Positions 16,203 to 24,914 of a DNA stretch of 64,000 nucleotides are shown in pieces. Location of the stretch: the NCBI RefSeq assembly GCF_040207125.1, contig NZ_CP157940.1, positions 992,001-1,056,000 on the forward strand, in the 5' to 3' direction. The notes beneath the pieces are model-generated. The model did no database searches. It worked only from the letters and a program-made list of their open reading frames with translations, and had not been told where the DNA came from. The translations under genes and the position numbers were made by a program. Source of the DNA: Lacrimispora sp. BS-2. GTDB taxonomy: Bacteria; Bacillota; Clostridia; Lachnospirales; Lachnospiraceae. The first letter of the stretch is position 1. Every line of letters begins with the position of its first letter.

Positions 16203-18377
16203 ATGGAAAAAAAACTTACCGGAAGAGTCACTGTTCCCACGGACGTGGATATGATTCAGGAGACTAAGGAGATTGCAAAGCGATGGGGAGCCGATGCTCT
16301 GCGGGATTGTGACGGGACCAATATGCCGGATGAGCTTAAAAAAATGCCTGTCAAGATCTACTCCACCTATTATACTACCAGAAAGGACAACCAATGGGCG
16401 AATGCAAACCCGGATGAAGTCCAGCAGGTATATTTGATGACAGAGTTTTACACCGCAATGGAAGAAGGAGAGCTTCGCATTCCTTTGATGAAGCATCTGT
16501 ATAAGGATCAGTTAAAGCCAAATACCATTCACGACATCAAGCGCTGGTGGGAGGTCGTGGACCGCACAACAGGAGAACCCTTAGCAGCGAATGCATGGGA
16601 ATATAATGAAAATACCCAGGAAGTCATCATTGTAAAGCCCGAGAGGTATCACGATTATACCGTAAGTTTCCTGGCGTTCATCATCTGGGATCCGGTTCAT
16701 ATGTATAACTTTATTACCAATGACTGGCAGGATGTGGAGCATCAGATCACCTTTGACGTGCGCCAGCCTAAGACCCAGGGCCATGTGATCGAAAAATTAA
16801 AGCTCTGGATGGAGGAAAACCCGGACAGCAATGTGGTGCGTTTCACAACGTTTTTCCATCAGTTCACCCTTGTATTTAATGAATTTGCAAAAGAAAAATT
16901 CGTTGACTGGTTTGGATACAGCGCCAGTGTCAGCCCTTATATTTTAGAACAGTTTGAAAAAGAGGTAGGTTATCCCTTCCGTCCGGAATACATCATTGAC
17001 CAGGGGTATCATAACAACACCAACCGGGTGCCGTCAAAGGAGTTCCGGGATTTCCAGGAATTCCAGCAGAGAGAGGTTTCTAAGCTCATGAAGGTCCTTG
17101 TGAACATCTGCCATGATTGCGGCAAGGAAGCCATGATGTTTTTGGGAGATCACTGGATCGGAACGGAACCGTTTGGAGAGTATTTTAAAAACGTAGGACT
17201 GGATGCGGTAGTGGGAAGCGTGGGAAATGGAACCACTCTTCGCCTGATTTCCGATATTCCGGGAGTAAAATATACGGAAGGCCGTTTTCTGCCTTACTTC
17301 TTCCCGGATGTATTCTGTGAAGGAGGAGACCCGATCAAAGAGGCAAAAGTAAACTGGGTGACCGCAAGGCGGGCCATCTTAAGAAAACCGGTTGACCGGA
17401 TCGGCTACGGCGGATATTTAAAATTAGCCCTGGATTTTCCAGAGTTTATCCAATACATTGAGGAAGTCTGTGATGAATTCCGTCTTCTTTATGAAAATGT
17501 GGGAGGACAAAGCCCATACAGCCACTTTAAGGTGGGAGTGCTGAACTCCTGGGGAAAGATCCGTTCCTGGGGAACCCATATGGTAGCCCATGCCATTGAT
17601 TATAAGCAGACCTATTCCTATGCCGGAGTGCTGGAAGCCTTAAGCGGAATGCCATTTGATGTGGAGTTTATCAGCTTTGAGGACGTGATCGCAGATCCGG
17701 ATGTATTAAAGAAATGCAGGGTAGTGATCAATGTGGGCGATGCCTACACAGCTCCCAGCGGCGGGGCTTATTGGACCAATCCCAAGGTCAGCAGCGCTGT
17801 AAAAGCCTTTGTAGCCCTTGGTGGCGGATTCATCGGAGTGGGAGAGCCGTCAGCTTGTGAATACCAGGGCAGGTATTTTACCCTGGCAAACGTCCTTGGC
17901 GTAAACAAAGAAGTGGGCTTTTCTATGTCAACTGATAAATATAACTGGGAAGAGCACAGTCATTTTATTACAGAGGAATCTTCCGGGAACATTAATTTCG
18001 GGGAAGGGATGAAGAACATCTATGCTCTTTCCGAAGCGGAGATCTTAAAAAAGGACGGGGAAGATGTCCAGATGGCTGTCAACCATTTCGGAGACGGAAG
18101 AAGCGTATATATCAGCGGAATCCCCTATTCCTTTGAAAACTCCAGAATGCTTTACCGGGCAATTTTCTGGGCAGCAGGCATGGAGCAGGAAATGAAGAAA
18201 TGGTATAGCAGCAACTATAATGTGGAAGTCAATTATTATCCGGCTACCGGAAAATATTGTATTGTAAATAATACTTATGAGCCTCAGGAAACCGTGATTT
18301 ATGACGGAAATGGCAAAGAGTGCCCGATGCAGTTAAAGGCAAATGATATTTTGTGGTTTTCATCTTCACAAAATTAG
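16203..18377 (+). CDS. GH112 beta-galactoside phosphorylase (lacto-N-biose / galactosyl-rhamnose phosphorylase family)
   Basis: A 724-residue cytoplasmic enzyme of normal GH112 length that phosphorolyses a beta-galactoside to galactose 1-phosphate. Similarity to characterised GH112 enzymes runs the whole length: KLTGRVTVPTDVDMIQETKE at the start, WGADALRDCDGT, YTVSFLAFIIWDPVHMYNF, and VRFTTFFHQFTLVFNEF. FLGDHWIGTEPFG carries the catalytic Asp of the family, followed by VKYTEGRFLPYFFPD and LNSWGKIRSWGTHMVAHA. The family includes galacto/lacto-N-biose phosphorylases and D-galactosyl-beta-1,4-L-rhamnose phosphorylase, and sequence alone does not tell me which this is. The GH88 and GH29 neighbours fit either a host-glycan or a pectin-type substrate. 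Confidence 0.93.
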   Translation: MEKKLTGRVTVPTDVDMIQETKEIAKRWGADALRDCDGTNMPDELKKMPVKIYSTYYTTRKDNQWANANPDEVQQVYLMTEFYTAMEEGELRIPLMKHLYKDQLKPNTIHDIKRWWEVVDRTTGEPLAANAWEYNENTQEVIIVKPERYHDYTVSFLAFIIWDPVHMYNFITNDWQDVEHQITFDVRQPKTQGHVIEKLKLWMEENPDSNVVRFTTFFHQFTLVFNEFAKEKFVDWFGYSASVSPYILEQFEKEVGYPFRPEYIIDQGYHNNTNRVPSKEFRDFQEFQQREVSKLMKVLVNICHDCGKEAMMFLGDHWIGTEPFGEYFKNVGLDAVVGSVGNGTTLRLISDIPGVKYTEGRFLPYFFPDVFCEGGDPIKEAKVNWVTARRAILRKPVDRIGYGGYLKLALDFPEFIQYIEEVCDEFRLLYENVGGQSPYSHFKVGVLNSWGKIRSWGTHMVAHAIDYKQTYSYAGVLEALSGMPFDVEFISFEDVIADPDVLKKCRVVINVGDAYTAPSGGAYWTNPKVSSAVKAFVALGGGFIGVGEPSACEYQGRYFTLANVLGVNKEVGFSMSTDKYNWEEHSHFITEESSGNINFGEGMKNIYALSEAEILKKDGEDVQMAVNHFGDGRSVYISGIPYSFENSRMLYRAIFWAAGMEQEMKKWYSSNYNVEVNYYPATGKYCIVNNTYEPQETVIYDGNGKECPMQLKANDILWFSSSQN

Positions 18378-18386
18378 AAAGGACCC

Positions 18387-19571
18387 ATGATCCTTATGCA
18401 GACAATGGAAACACTTGAAACCTATGAGGCTGTCACCATAGAGGAAGCACGTCATGCGCTGAATCATGTGGTCACCAGAATTAAAAATAATATTTCAAAA
18501 TTTTATGATAGTTTCCCGGCGGCAAGCAGCGTCAACCAGATCTATCCTGGGACTGAAAATGATGATTGGACCAATGGATTCTGGACCGGACAGCTATGGC
18601 TGGCATATGAACATACAAAGGAGGCGGCTTTTAAAGAAGCCGCCCTTCATCAAATACCAGGCTTTCAGGAACGTCTGGTCAAAAGAATTGTAGTAGATCA
18701 TCATGATATGGGATTTTTATATACACCCTCCTGTGTGGCAGCGTATAAGCTTACCGGTGACAAGCTGGCAAGAGAAACTGCCTTGATGGCAGCAGATAAT
18801 CTGATGGGGCGGTTTCAGGCTAAAGGAGAATTTTTCCAGGCCTGGGGAAAGCTGGGCGATCCCAAAGAATACCGGTTAATTATTGATTGTCTTTTAAATA
18901 TGCCGCTGTTATTTTGGGCGTCAGAGGAAACAAAGGATACAAAATACCGTGAAACTGCCCTTCGTCATATCCGGACCAGCATGAAATATGTGGTCCGTGA
19001 AGATTCTTCTACATACCATACCTATTATTTTGACCCGGAAACAGGAAATCCGGTGAGGGGAGTAACGGCACAGGGGTACCGGGACGGCTCCATATGGGCG
19101 AGAGGCCAGGCATGGGGAATTTATGGTTCGGCAATCGCTTATAAATATTGTCCTGATCCAATGTATATAGAAAGCTTTAGAAAGATCACAGCATGTTTTC
19201 TGGAGCATTTACCAGGGGATCTGGTACCTTATTGGGATTTTGATTTTACAGACGGCAGTACGGAACCAAGGGACTCTTCTTCCGGGGCAATCGCAGCCTG
19301 CGGAATGCTTGAAATGGCAAAATATTTAGAACCGGATGAAGCAGAGGATATGCGGCAGCATGCAAAACGTTTGATAAAGGCGCTGACACAGCATTGTTTA
19401 TATCATTCCGGTGAAAATACCAACGGAATATTACTTCATTCTACTTACGCGAAAAGTTCTCCTTATAACACGGTAAAGGATAGTGGTGTTAATGAATGTA
19501 CCCTGTGGGGAGATTACTTTTATACAGAAGCATTGATACGCCTGACAGAACAGTGGGAGACCTACTGGTAG
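18387..19571 (+). CDS. GH88 unsaturated glucuronyl hydrolase
   Basis: A 394-residue cytoplasmic alpha/alpha-barrel enzyme. GH88 hydrolyses the 4,5-unsaturated uronic acid left at the non-reducing end of oligosaccharides by polysaccharide lyases. Family segments are clear: TENDDWTNGFWTGQLWLAYE, DHHDMGFLYTPSC (each with a conserved Asp), IWARGQAWGIYGSAIAYKY, DSSSGAIAACGMLEMAKYL and the late TLWGDYFYTEALIRL. There is no signal peptide, so its substrate must be imported. It follows the phosphorylase by 9 bp with GAAAGGA as ribosome binding site. No lyase gene is in the window. Confidence 0.9.
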   Translation: MILMQTMETLETYEAVTIEEARHALNHVVTRIKNNISKFYDSFPAASSVNQIYPGTENDDWTNGFWTGQLWLAYEHTKEAAFKEAALHQIPGFQERLVKRIVVDHHDMGFLYTPSCVAAYKLTGDKLARETALMAADNLMGRFQAKGEFFQAWGKLGDPKEYRLIIDCLLNMPLLFWASEETKDTKYRETALRHIRTSMKYVVREDSSTYHTYYFDPETGNPVRGVTAQGYRDGSIWARGQAWGIYGSAIAYKYCPDPMYIESFRKITACFLEHLPGDLVPYWDFDFTDGSTEPRDSSSGAIAACGMLEMAKYLEPDEAEDMRQHAKRLIKALTQHCLYHSGENTNGILLHSTYAKSSPYNTVKDSGVNECTLWGDYFYTEALIRLTEQWETYW

Positions 19572-19585
19572 AAAAGAGAGTAAAA

Positions 19586-20998
19586 ATGAATCAATTAGAT
19601 GAAAGGCTTATAAAAATTGTTCCGTCTGACAGACAGGTCATGCTGCAGAAAACAGAATTTTATGCATTCTTTCATTTTACGGTGAATACTTTTACCGGAA
19701 CGGAATGGGGATATGGAACAGAGTCAGCAGAGGTCTTTAATCCGGATCAAATGGATGCAGACCAATGGGCAGAAGCCGTTAAGGCGGCAGGGATGAAAGG
19801 AGCGATCCTTACCTGCAAGCACCATGACGGATTTTGCTTATGGCCCAGCAAATACACCGATCATTCTGTGAAGTACAGTCCTTATCTGAATGGAAAAGGA
19901 GATATTGTAAAGGAAGTGGCAGAAGCCTGTAAAAAGGCCGGCCTGAAATTTGGTGTTTATCTTTCTCCATGGGATCGGAATCAGAAAACCTATGGACAGG
20001 GAAAAGCGTATGATGATTATTTTGTGGCACAGCTTATTGAACTGCTTACCGGATATGGAGACATTTTCAGCGTTTGGTTTGACGGTGCCTGCGGAGAAGG
20101 CCCTAATGGCAAAAAACAGGTCTATGACTGGCGGCGTTATTATGATACCGTAAGAAACTATATGCCGGGTGCCTGCATTTCCGTAAGCGGGCCGGATGTC
20201 CGGTGGTGCGGCAATGAGGCAGGTGATACCAGGCCCAGTGAATGGAGCGTTGTACCATCAGATTTATCTGTAGCGGAGCGGGTGGCAGCTTTAAGCCAGC
20301 ATGCAGATGATCCGTCTTTCCGTCAAAGGGTAATAAGCAGTATGGAAGAGGATTTAGGAAGCAGGGAACGTTTAAGACAGGAACAACACTTAATCTGGTA
20401 TCCGGCAGAAGTGGATGTATCCATAAGGCCGGGCTGGTTTTATCATCCGGAAGAAGATGATAAAGTCCGGTCCCTGGAAAACCTGATGGATATTTATGAA
20501 AAATCCGTAGGGGGAAATACCACACTTCTTTTAAATATTCCTCCCATGCCAAACGGGCTCCTTCATGAGGAAGATGTAAAAAGGCTGCAGGAGCTGGGCA
20601 GGGAAATACAAAAAAGATACGGGAATAACCTGGCAGAAGGAACCGAAATTCTGGTCAAAGAAGAAAATGAGTGGAATCCGGTAAATGGTGTACAAACGGA
20701 TGACTATGAAACTTACTATCAGGGAAAAGGTCCTAAGGCAGAATTTAAGATTTCCTGGAATGCTCCCCAAAAGATTTCAGCAGTTATTTTAAAAGAAAAT
20801 ATATTAAAAAGCCAGAGAATTGAGGCTTTTGAAATTTTATCCATGAAAAATGGAATCCTTGTAAGTTTATATAAGGGAACTACCGTAGGCTATAAAAAGA
20901 TCGCCCGCTTTCCCCAGATAGAATCGGATATACTGATTATACAAATTTTAGATTCAAGGATAGAGCCGACTCTTTCGTTTATTGGTATATATGGATAA
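19586..20998 (+). CDS. GH29 alpha-L-fucosidase
   Basis: A 470-residue cytoplasmic retaining fucosidase. YAFFHFTVNTFTGTEWGYG and GAILTCKHHDGFCLWPSKYT are GH29 signatures. FSVWFDGACGEGPNG contains the catalytic nucleophile Asp in the WFDG motif. The last 110 residues form a beta-rich domain usual for the subgroup acting on alpha-1,3/1,4-linked fucose. The ATG at 19586 is preceded only by a weak GAGAG. An upstream in-frame start would lie within the GH88 gene. There is no secretion signal, so it trims imported oligosaccharides. It is the last gene before a new promoter. Confidence 0.92.
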   Translation: MNQLDERLIKIVPSDRQVMLQKTEFYAFFHFTVNTFTGTEWGYGTESAEVFNPDQMDADQWAEAVKAAGMKGAILTCKHHDGFCLWPSKYTDHSVKYSPYLNGKGDIVKEVAEACKKAGLKFGVYLSPWDRNQKTYGQGKAYDDYFVAQLIELLTGYGDIFSVWFDGACGEGPNGKKQVYDWRRYYDTVRNYMPGACISVSGPDVRWCGNEAGDTRPSEWSVVPSDLSVAERVAALSQHADDPSFRQRVISSMEEDLGSRERLRQEQHLIWYPAEVDVSIRPGWFYHPEEDDKVRSLENLMDIYEKSVGGNTTLLLNIPPMPNGLLHEEDVKRLQELGREIQKRYGNNLAEGTEILVKEENEWNPVNGVQTDDYETYYQGKGPKAEFKISWNAPQKISAVILKENILKSQRIEAFEILSMKNGILVSLYKGTTVGYKKIARFPQIESDILIIQILDSRIEPTLSFIGIYG

Positions 20999-21010
20999 AA
21001 AAATCGGTTT

Positions 21011-21097
21011 TTGTTAAAAAAAATCCATAGAATGATAAAAATAACATATAAAGTTAAAATACAACCTATGTAAATCAGATAAAATGTCAGCTATAAT
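21011..21097 (+). promoter_or_regulatory. promoter region of the binding-protein gene
   Basis: TTGTTAAAAAAAATCC then TAGAAT (21028-21033) repeats the element found before the permease genes at 14272. A second candidate -10, TATAAT, lies at 21092-21097 about 30 bp before the start codon. A separate promoter would allow higher expression of the binding protein than of the permeases. Confidence 0.5.
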
Positions 21098-21127
21098 GGG
21101 ATTATAAATAAAAGGAGGGTAACAGAT

Positions 21128-22510
21128 ATGAAATTAAAAAGTGCATTAAGACGCGGCACTGCTTTAAGCTTAGCTGCAACCATGGTTTTAAGTACGGCCG
21201 GATGTGGTAAAAGCAATAATACTAATGGCAGTACGGACAGTAAAGCAGCAGAAACAACTCAAAAGACAGACAGCGACAAGCCATTTGACGGTGTAACAGT
21301 AAAATGGGCTCTGACAGATAATGCTGCAACCAGTACGGAAACAAAAGAAATGATAGCATTAATCAAAGAAAAAACAGGTATTAATGTAGAATTTTTCATT
21401 ACTCCTACTTCAAAAGCAGGAGAAATGGACAAGGTGCTTGTAAGCCTGATGGCCGGAGAAGATATGGACATTATAGGCAGAACTCCTCTTCAATTAGAAG
21501 AATTCTACAAAGCTGCTGTTTTAGAGCCGATTGATGAGCTTGCAAAAGCAGATAATTATGATATGGACACTTTGTATGGTGGCCAGACTGTAAAATTTGA
21601 AGATCAGACCTATGCAATTCCAGCAGAAAAAGATATTTGGCTGACCTATTATAACAAGAAGATCTTTGATGAAGCAAACGTACCTTATCCTACCGCAGAA
21701 GACTGGACCTGGGAAAAATATGTAGAGACAGCCCAAAAGCTGAACGATCCTGATAAAAATGTCTGGGGCTCCTTTATGAGTGATGACGTTGCATGCAACT
21801 ATATGCTGGCAACACAGAAGGGAATATCTGCTTACAAGGCAGACGGAACTGCTAATTTTGATGATCCGGCATATGCCGATGCCATGAAGTGGTTCTTCAG
21901 CCTGGGCAATGAGTTGAAGATTCAGCCTAACTGTCTGGATCTGGCTTCCGGCACATATCCATATAACTCCTTTATGGTAAATGGAAACATTGGTATGTAC
22001 GTATACGGCGGCTGGGTAGCAAGTGCTTTATCTGATAAGGTAAAATACCCAAGAGACTGGGAACTTGGAATCCTTCCAATGCCTTATCCGGAAGGAACTG
22101 ATCCATCTTCTTTAACTATTACAAGCTGCTATGCGATTCCCAAGACATCCAAGAACAAAGAAGCAGCATTTGAAGCAATCAAAACTATTTGTGAAAACAA
22201 GTATACCTTAGGCTACGGACGTGTTCCTGCCAAAATCTTAACAGAAGACGAAGCAAAAGCCTATATCGAAAGCAGCCTGCTTCCTAAATTTAAAGATGAC
22301 AACTTAACAGTGGAAGACTTTATGGCAGGCTGGTTTGATAACAGCAGAGCATACTTAAGTGAAAAGATCATGGGTACTGCTGATACGACCATTGGACAGA
22401 TTTATACCGAGGAAGGCCAGTTATACGGCCAGGGACAAAAATCACTGGAAGATACCATGAAATCAATTCAGGACAGAGCAAATGAAGCGATAAAAGAAGC
22501 ACAGAAATAA
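21128..22510 (+). CDS. sugar ABC transporter substrate-binding lipoprotein (family 1)
   Basis: A 460-residue extracellular binding protein. The signal peptide ends in a lipobox, LSTAGC (Cys at about residue 27), followed by a Ser/Thr/Asn-rich linker. The mature domain has VKWALTDNAATSTETKE at its start and the usual central YAIPAEKDIWLTYYNKKIFDEA. A hydrophilic PKTSKNKEAAFEAIKTI segment near the C-terminus is typical of SBP_bac_1. The ribosome binding site is AAAGGAGG. It should deliver oligosaccharide to the two CUT1 permeases encoded upstream. A strong terminator follows at 22514. Confidence 0.93.
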   Translation: MKLKSALRRGTALSLAATMVLSTAGCGKSNNTNGSTDSKAAETTQKTDSDKPFDGVTVKWALTDNAATSTETKEMIALIKEKTGINVEFFITPTSKAGEMDKVLVSLMAGEDMDIIGRTPLQLEEFYKAAVLEPIDELAKADNYDMDTLYGGQTVKFEDQTYAIPAEKDIWLTYYNKKIFDEANVPYPTAEDWTWEKYVETAQKLNDPDKNVWGSFMSDDVACNYMLATQKGISAYKADGTANFDDPAYADAMKWFFSLGNELKIQPNCLDLASGTYPYNSFMVNGNIGMYVYGGWVASALSDKVKYPRDWELGILPMPYPEGTDPSSLTITSCYAIPKTSKNKEAAFEAIKTICENKYTLGYGRVPAKILTEDEAKAYIESSLLPKFKDDNLTVEDFMAGWFDNSRAYLSEKIMGTADTTIGQIYTEEGQLYGQGQKSLEDTMKSIQDRANEAIKEAQK

Positions 22511-22513
22511 TGA

Positions 22514-22550
22514 GAAAGCGCTGCCATGGCATTTGGCAGCGCTTTCTTTT
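22514..22550 (+). terminator. strong intrinsic terminator
   Basis: GAAAGCGCTGCC (22514-22525) pairs perfectly with GGCAGCGCTTTC (22535-22546), followed by TTTT. It lies 4 bp after the binding-protein stop. Confidence 0.9.
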
Positions 22551-22585
22551 CCGTTTAGAAAGAACCGGCAGGAAAGGGAAGAGCA

Positions 22586-23584
22586 ATGGAAGAACTGATT
22601 TATCTTCTCCCCAGAGAGGGGGATTTTTATAAAGCGAATATGCACTGCCATACAACGGTTTCCGATGGAAAGCTGACGCCTGAGCAGGTGAAAGAGGAGT
22701 ATGGGAAAAGAGGCTATCAGATCGTGGCCTTTACGGATCACGGGAAATATTGCCCTCACCACGAGCTGACCACAAAGGATTTTCTGGCTCTGGCAGGCTT
22801 TGGAGCGGAGCTAAGGAAAGGACCTATGGACAGGGAGCAGGCCCGGGGAGGAGCTTTTCACATTAATTTCTATGACAGCAGTCCGGATGAGATGCAGGAA
22901 GAGAAGGCAGGAGCATGTGGGAAGGAAGCCGGAAATTATGATTATTCCGGCATCAATGCCTGCATAAAGAAGATGAAGCAGCTGGGCTTTCTGGCATGTG
23001 ACTGCCACCCATACCGGTCCACGCAGAATTACGAGGATTATACAGGGCTTGAAGAGCTTTTTGCCATGGAGGTCTATCATTACCGCAGCGATCTTTTAGA
23101 GCTGAACGGTTACAGTCCCCAGGCTTATGATGAGATGCTGCGCTGCGGGAAGAAAATTTACTGCCTGGCGTCAGACGGCAACCAGAATGAATATCCCCTG
23201 GGCCATCCGTTCTGTGATTCTTTTGGAGGCTTTATAAGGATCAAAGCCAAGGAGCTTACCTATCCGGCAGTGATGGAGGCCTTAAAAAAGGGTGATTTCT
23301 ACAGTTCCATGGGTCCTGAGATCCATGCCCTCTATATCGAAGGCAGGGACCTGGTGGTAAAAACCAGCCCGGTAGAGAAGATTTACATGAAAATGGAAGG
23401 CAAGAACTGCCGCATGAAAGCAGCGCCTCACGGAGAAACAGTGAATGAGGCAAGATTTCCTTTAACGGGAAGAGAAGGCTACATCCGTGTGGTATGCCGC
23501 AGTGAAAACGGGCTGTATGCAAATTCCAATGCATATTTCCTGAAAGACCTGCCCTTAAAATTCATCACAGATCAGGAGACATAA
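22586..23584 (+). CDS. PHP-domain phosphoesterase (paralogue 1)
   Basis: A 332-residue protein with an N-terminal PHP metal-binding fold. H20 and H22 lie in ANMHCHTTVSDG, D27 follows, and D51-H52 lie in AFTDH. Later metal-type residues occur in CDCHPYRSTQ and ASDGNQNE. PHP proteins are metal-dependent phosphatases or phosphodiesterases, and the substrate of this subgroup is unknown to me. It is about 320 residues collinear with the protein encoded at 24915, with the same start (YLLP...G.FYKAN.H.HT). The transporter between them resembles organophosphate antiporters, so a phosphorylated metabolite is a reasonable guess. AGGAAAGGGAAG precedes the ATG. Confidence 0.85.
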   Translation: MEELIYLLPREGDFYKANMHCHTTVSDGKLTPEQVKEEYGKRGYQIVAFTDHGKYCPHHELTTKDFLALAGFGAELRKGPMDREQARGGAFHINFYDSSPDEMQEEKAGACGKEAGNYDYSGINACIKKMKQLGFLACDCHPYRSTQNYEDYTGLEELFAMEVYHYRSDLLELNGYSPQAYDEMLRCGKKIYCLASDGNQNEYPLGHPFCDSFGGFIRIKAKELTYPAVMEALKKGDFYSSMGPEIHALYIEGRDLVVKTSPVEKIYMKMEGKNCRMKAAPHGETVNEARFPLTGREGYIRVVCRSENGLYANSNAYFLKDLPLKFITDQET

Positions 23585-23586
23585 AC

Positions 23587-24855
23587 TTGGACAGAATGAT
23601 ACAACAAAAAAAGATCAAGTCAGAAAAAATGCAGTCCATGCTGTTCTGGCTATGCTGGGCGGCTTATTTTTCTACATATCTTGGGAGGCTGAATTATTCC
23701 GCCTCTTTAACGGAAATTATCAGGGTGGAAGGATATGAAAAAGGAGCGGCAGGTTTTATAGGAACCGCATTCTTTTTTTCCTATGGAATTGGACAGCTTT
23801 TCAGCGGAATACTGGGAGATAAGAAAAAACCTTATAAGATGATCTTCATAGGGGTTCTGGGTTCGGGAATCTGCAATGGGGCAATGGGACTATCCGGATC
23901 TGTCTGGCAGATGGCGGTGGTATGGTGTATCAATGGCTTATTTCAGTCCTTGATCTGGTCGCCGATCATTAAACTGTTTTCCAACTGGATTCCCACATGC
24001 AACCAGAAAAAATTCTGTGTAAACATCAACAGCAGCGTTCCCATAGGCACGTTTGCAGCATATGGGCTGACTGCGCTCATTGTATGGAAATTTCATTGGA
24101 GAACGGTCTTTTTCTTTTCTTCCCTGTGTCTGGCAGCCATCAGCCTGATCTGGTTCGTGGGCAGCCGCAAAATAAGAAAAGATGTGGAAGAAAACGGAAT
24201 TTTAGAAGACCAGATCCTTGTTTCCCAGGATAAAAAACAGGCAGAGGCTTCCATGTGGGAGCTGGTTTTAGTTTCCGGTATGATTTTCTTTTGCTTTGGA
24301 CTGATGTTTCAGGGAGTTTTAAAGGATGGAGTGACCACCTGGATTCCCACCTATATCCGCGAAGAATTCCATATGGAATCCGTAATCTCCATTATCAGCA
24401 CCACTGTCATACCGGTGTTAAACTTAAGCGGAGTTTATCTGGCTTCCATTGCAAACAGGAAGATTTTTAAAAGCGAGATTGCCACATCTGCTTCATTTTT
24501 TGTTCTATGTGCGGCAGCGCTGACTCTGTTAAGGCTTTATAATGGCGGATCCGTGATAACTGTGCTGATCTTATTTGGCCTGGCAACCACGGCAATGATG
24601 GCAGTGAATACCATGCTGGTCAGCATGGTACCCATATATTTCGCCCCTTACGGGAAATCCTCCACTGCTTCCGGGATTTTGAATTCCTCCGCTTATGCGG
24701 GAGGAGCGGTCTCTGCCTATGGAATCGGAGTATTGTCTGAGAAAGCGGGCTGGGATGCCACCATTTTGATCTGGATTATCATTGCCCTTTTGGGAGCCGC
24801 GGTATGCACGGCCGGAAAAGCCCGGTGGAAGCGGTTCCTTCAAAACGGCATTTAA
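23587..24855 (+). CDS. MFS transporter, organophosphate:phosphate antiporter-like
   Basis: A 422-residue protein with about 12 membrane segments. AAYFSTYLGRLNYSASLTEI near residues 20-40 resembles the first helix signature of the UhpT/GlpT (OPA) group, and GIGQLFSGILGDKKKP is the loop 2-3 MFS motif. Long hydrophobic stretches alternate to the end. The likely start is TTG 23587 with AGGAGA seven bases upstream. An ATG at 23596 is an alternative. It is flanked by two paralogous PHP phosphoesterase genes with gaps of only 2 and 59 bp. Its place among OPA families is my reading of these motifs and should be treated as probable. Confidence 0.82.
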   Translation: MDRMIQQKKIKSEKMQSMLFWLCWAAYFSTYLGRLNYSASLTEIIRVEGYEKGAAGFIGTAFFFSYGIGQLFSGILGDKKKPYKMIFIGVLGSGICNGAMGLSGSVWQMAVVWCINGLFQSLIWSPIIKLFSNWIPTCNQKKFCVNINSSVPIGTFAAYGLTALIVWKFHWRTVFFFSSLCLAAISLIWFVGSRKIRKDVEENGILEDQILVSQDKKQAEASMWELVLVSGMIFFCFGLMFQGVLKDGVTTWIPTYIREEFHMESVISIISTTVIPVLNLSGVYLASIANRKIFKSEIATSASFFVLCAAALTLLRLYNGGSVITVLILFGLATTAMMAVNTMLVSMVPIYFAPYGKSSTASGILNSSAYAGGAVSAYGIGVLSEKAGWDATILIWIIIALLGAAVCTAGKARWKRFLQNGI

Positions 24856-24867
24856 CCGGATCAGGCA

Positions 24868-24906
24868 GGGCTGCGGATTGCGAATATCCGCTTGAAGGAT
24901 GGGAGG
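24868..24906 (+). repeat. P-family-like repeat, copy E (before second PHP gene)
   Basis: GCTGCGGATTGCGAATATCC is followed by GCTTGAAGGATGGGAGG. The first part matches copy D at 14181-14198. The CTTGA...GGAGG 3' flank matches copies A and B and provides the ribosome binding site of the next gene. Confidence 0.65.
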
Positions 24907-24914
24907 AAAAAAGG

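Noticed and set aside
16203..18377. Calling the GH112 enzyme a lacto-N-biose phosphorylase outright
   Set aside because: The family includes enzymes for galactosyl-rhamnose with the same motifs, and the neighbours do not decide between them.
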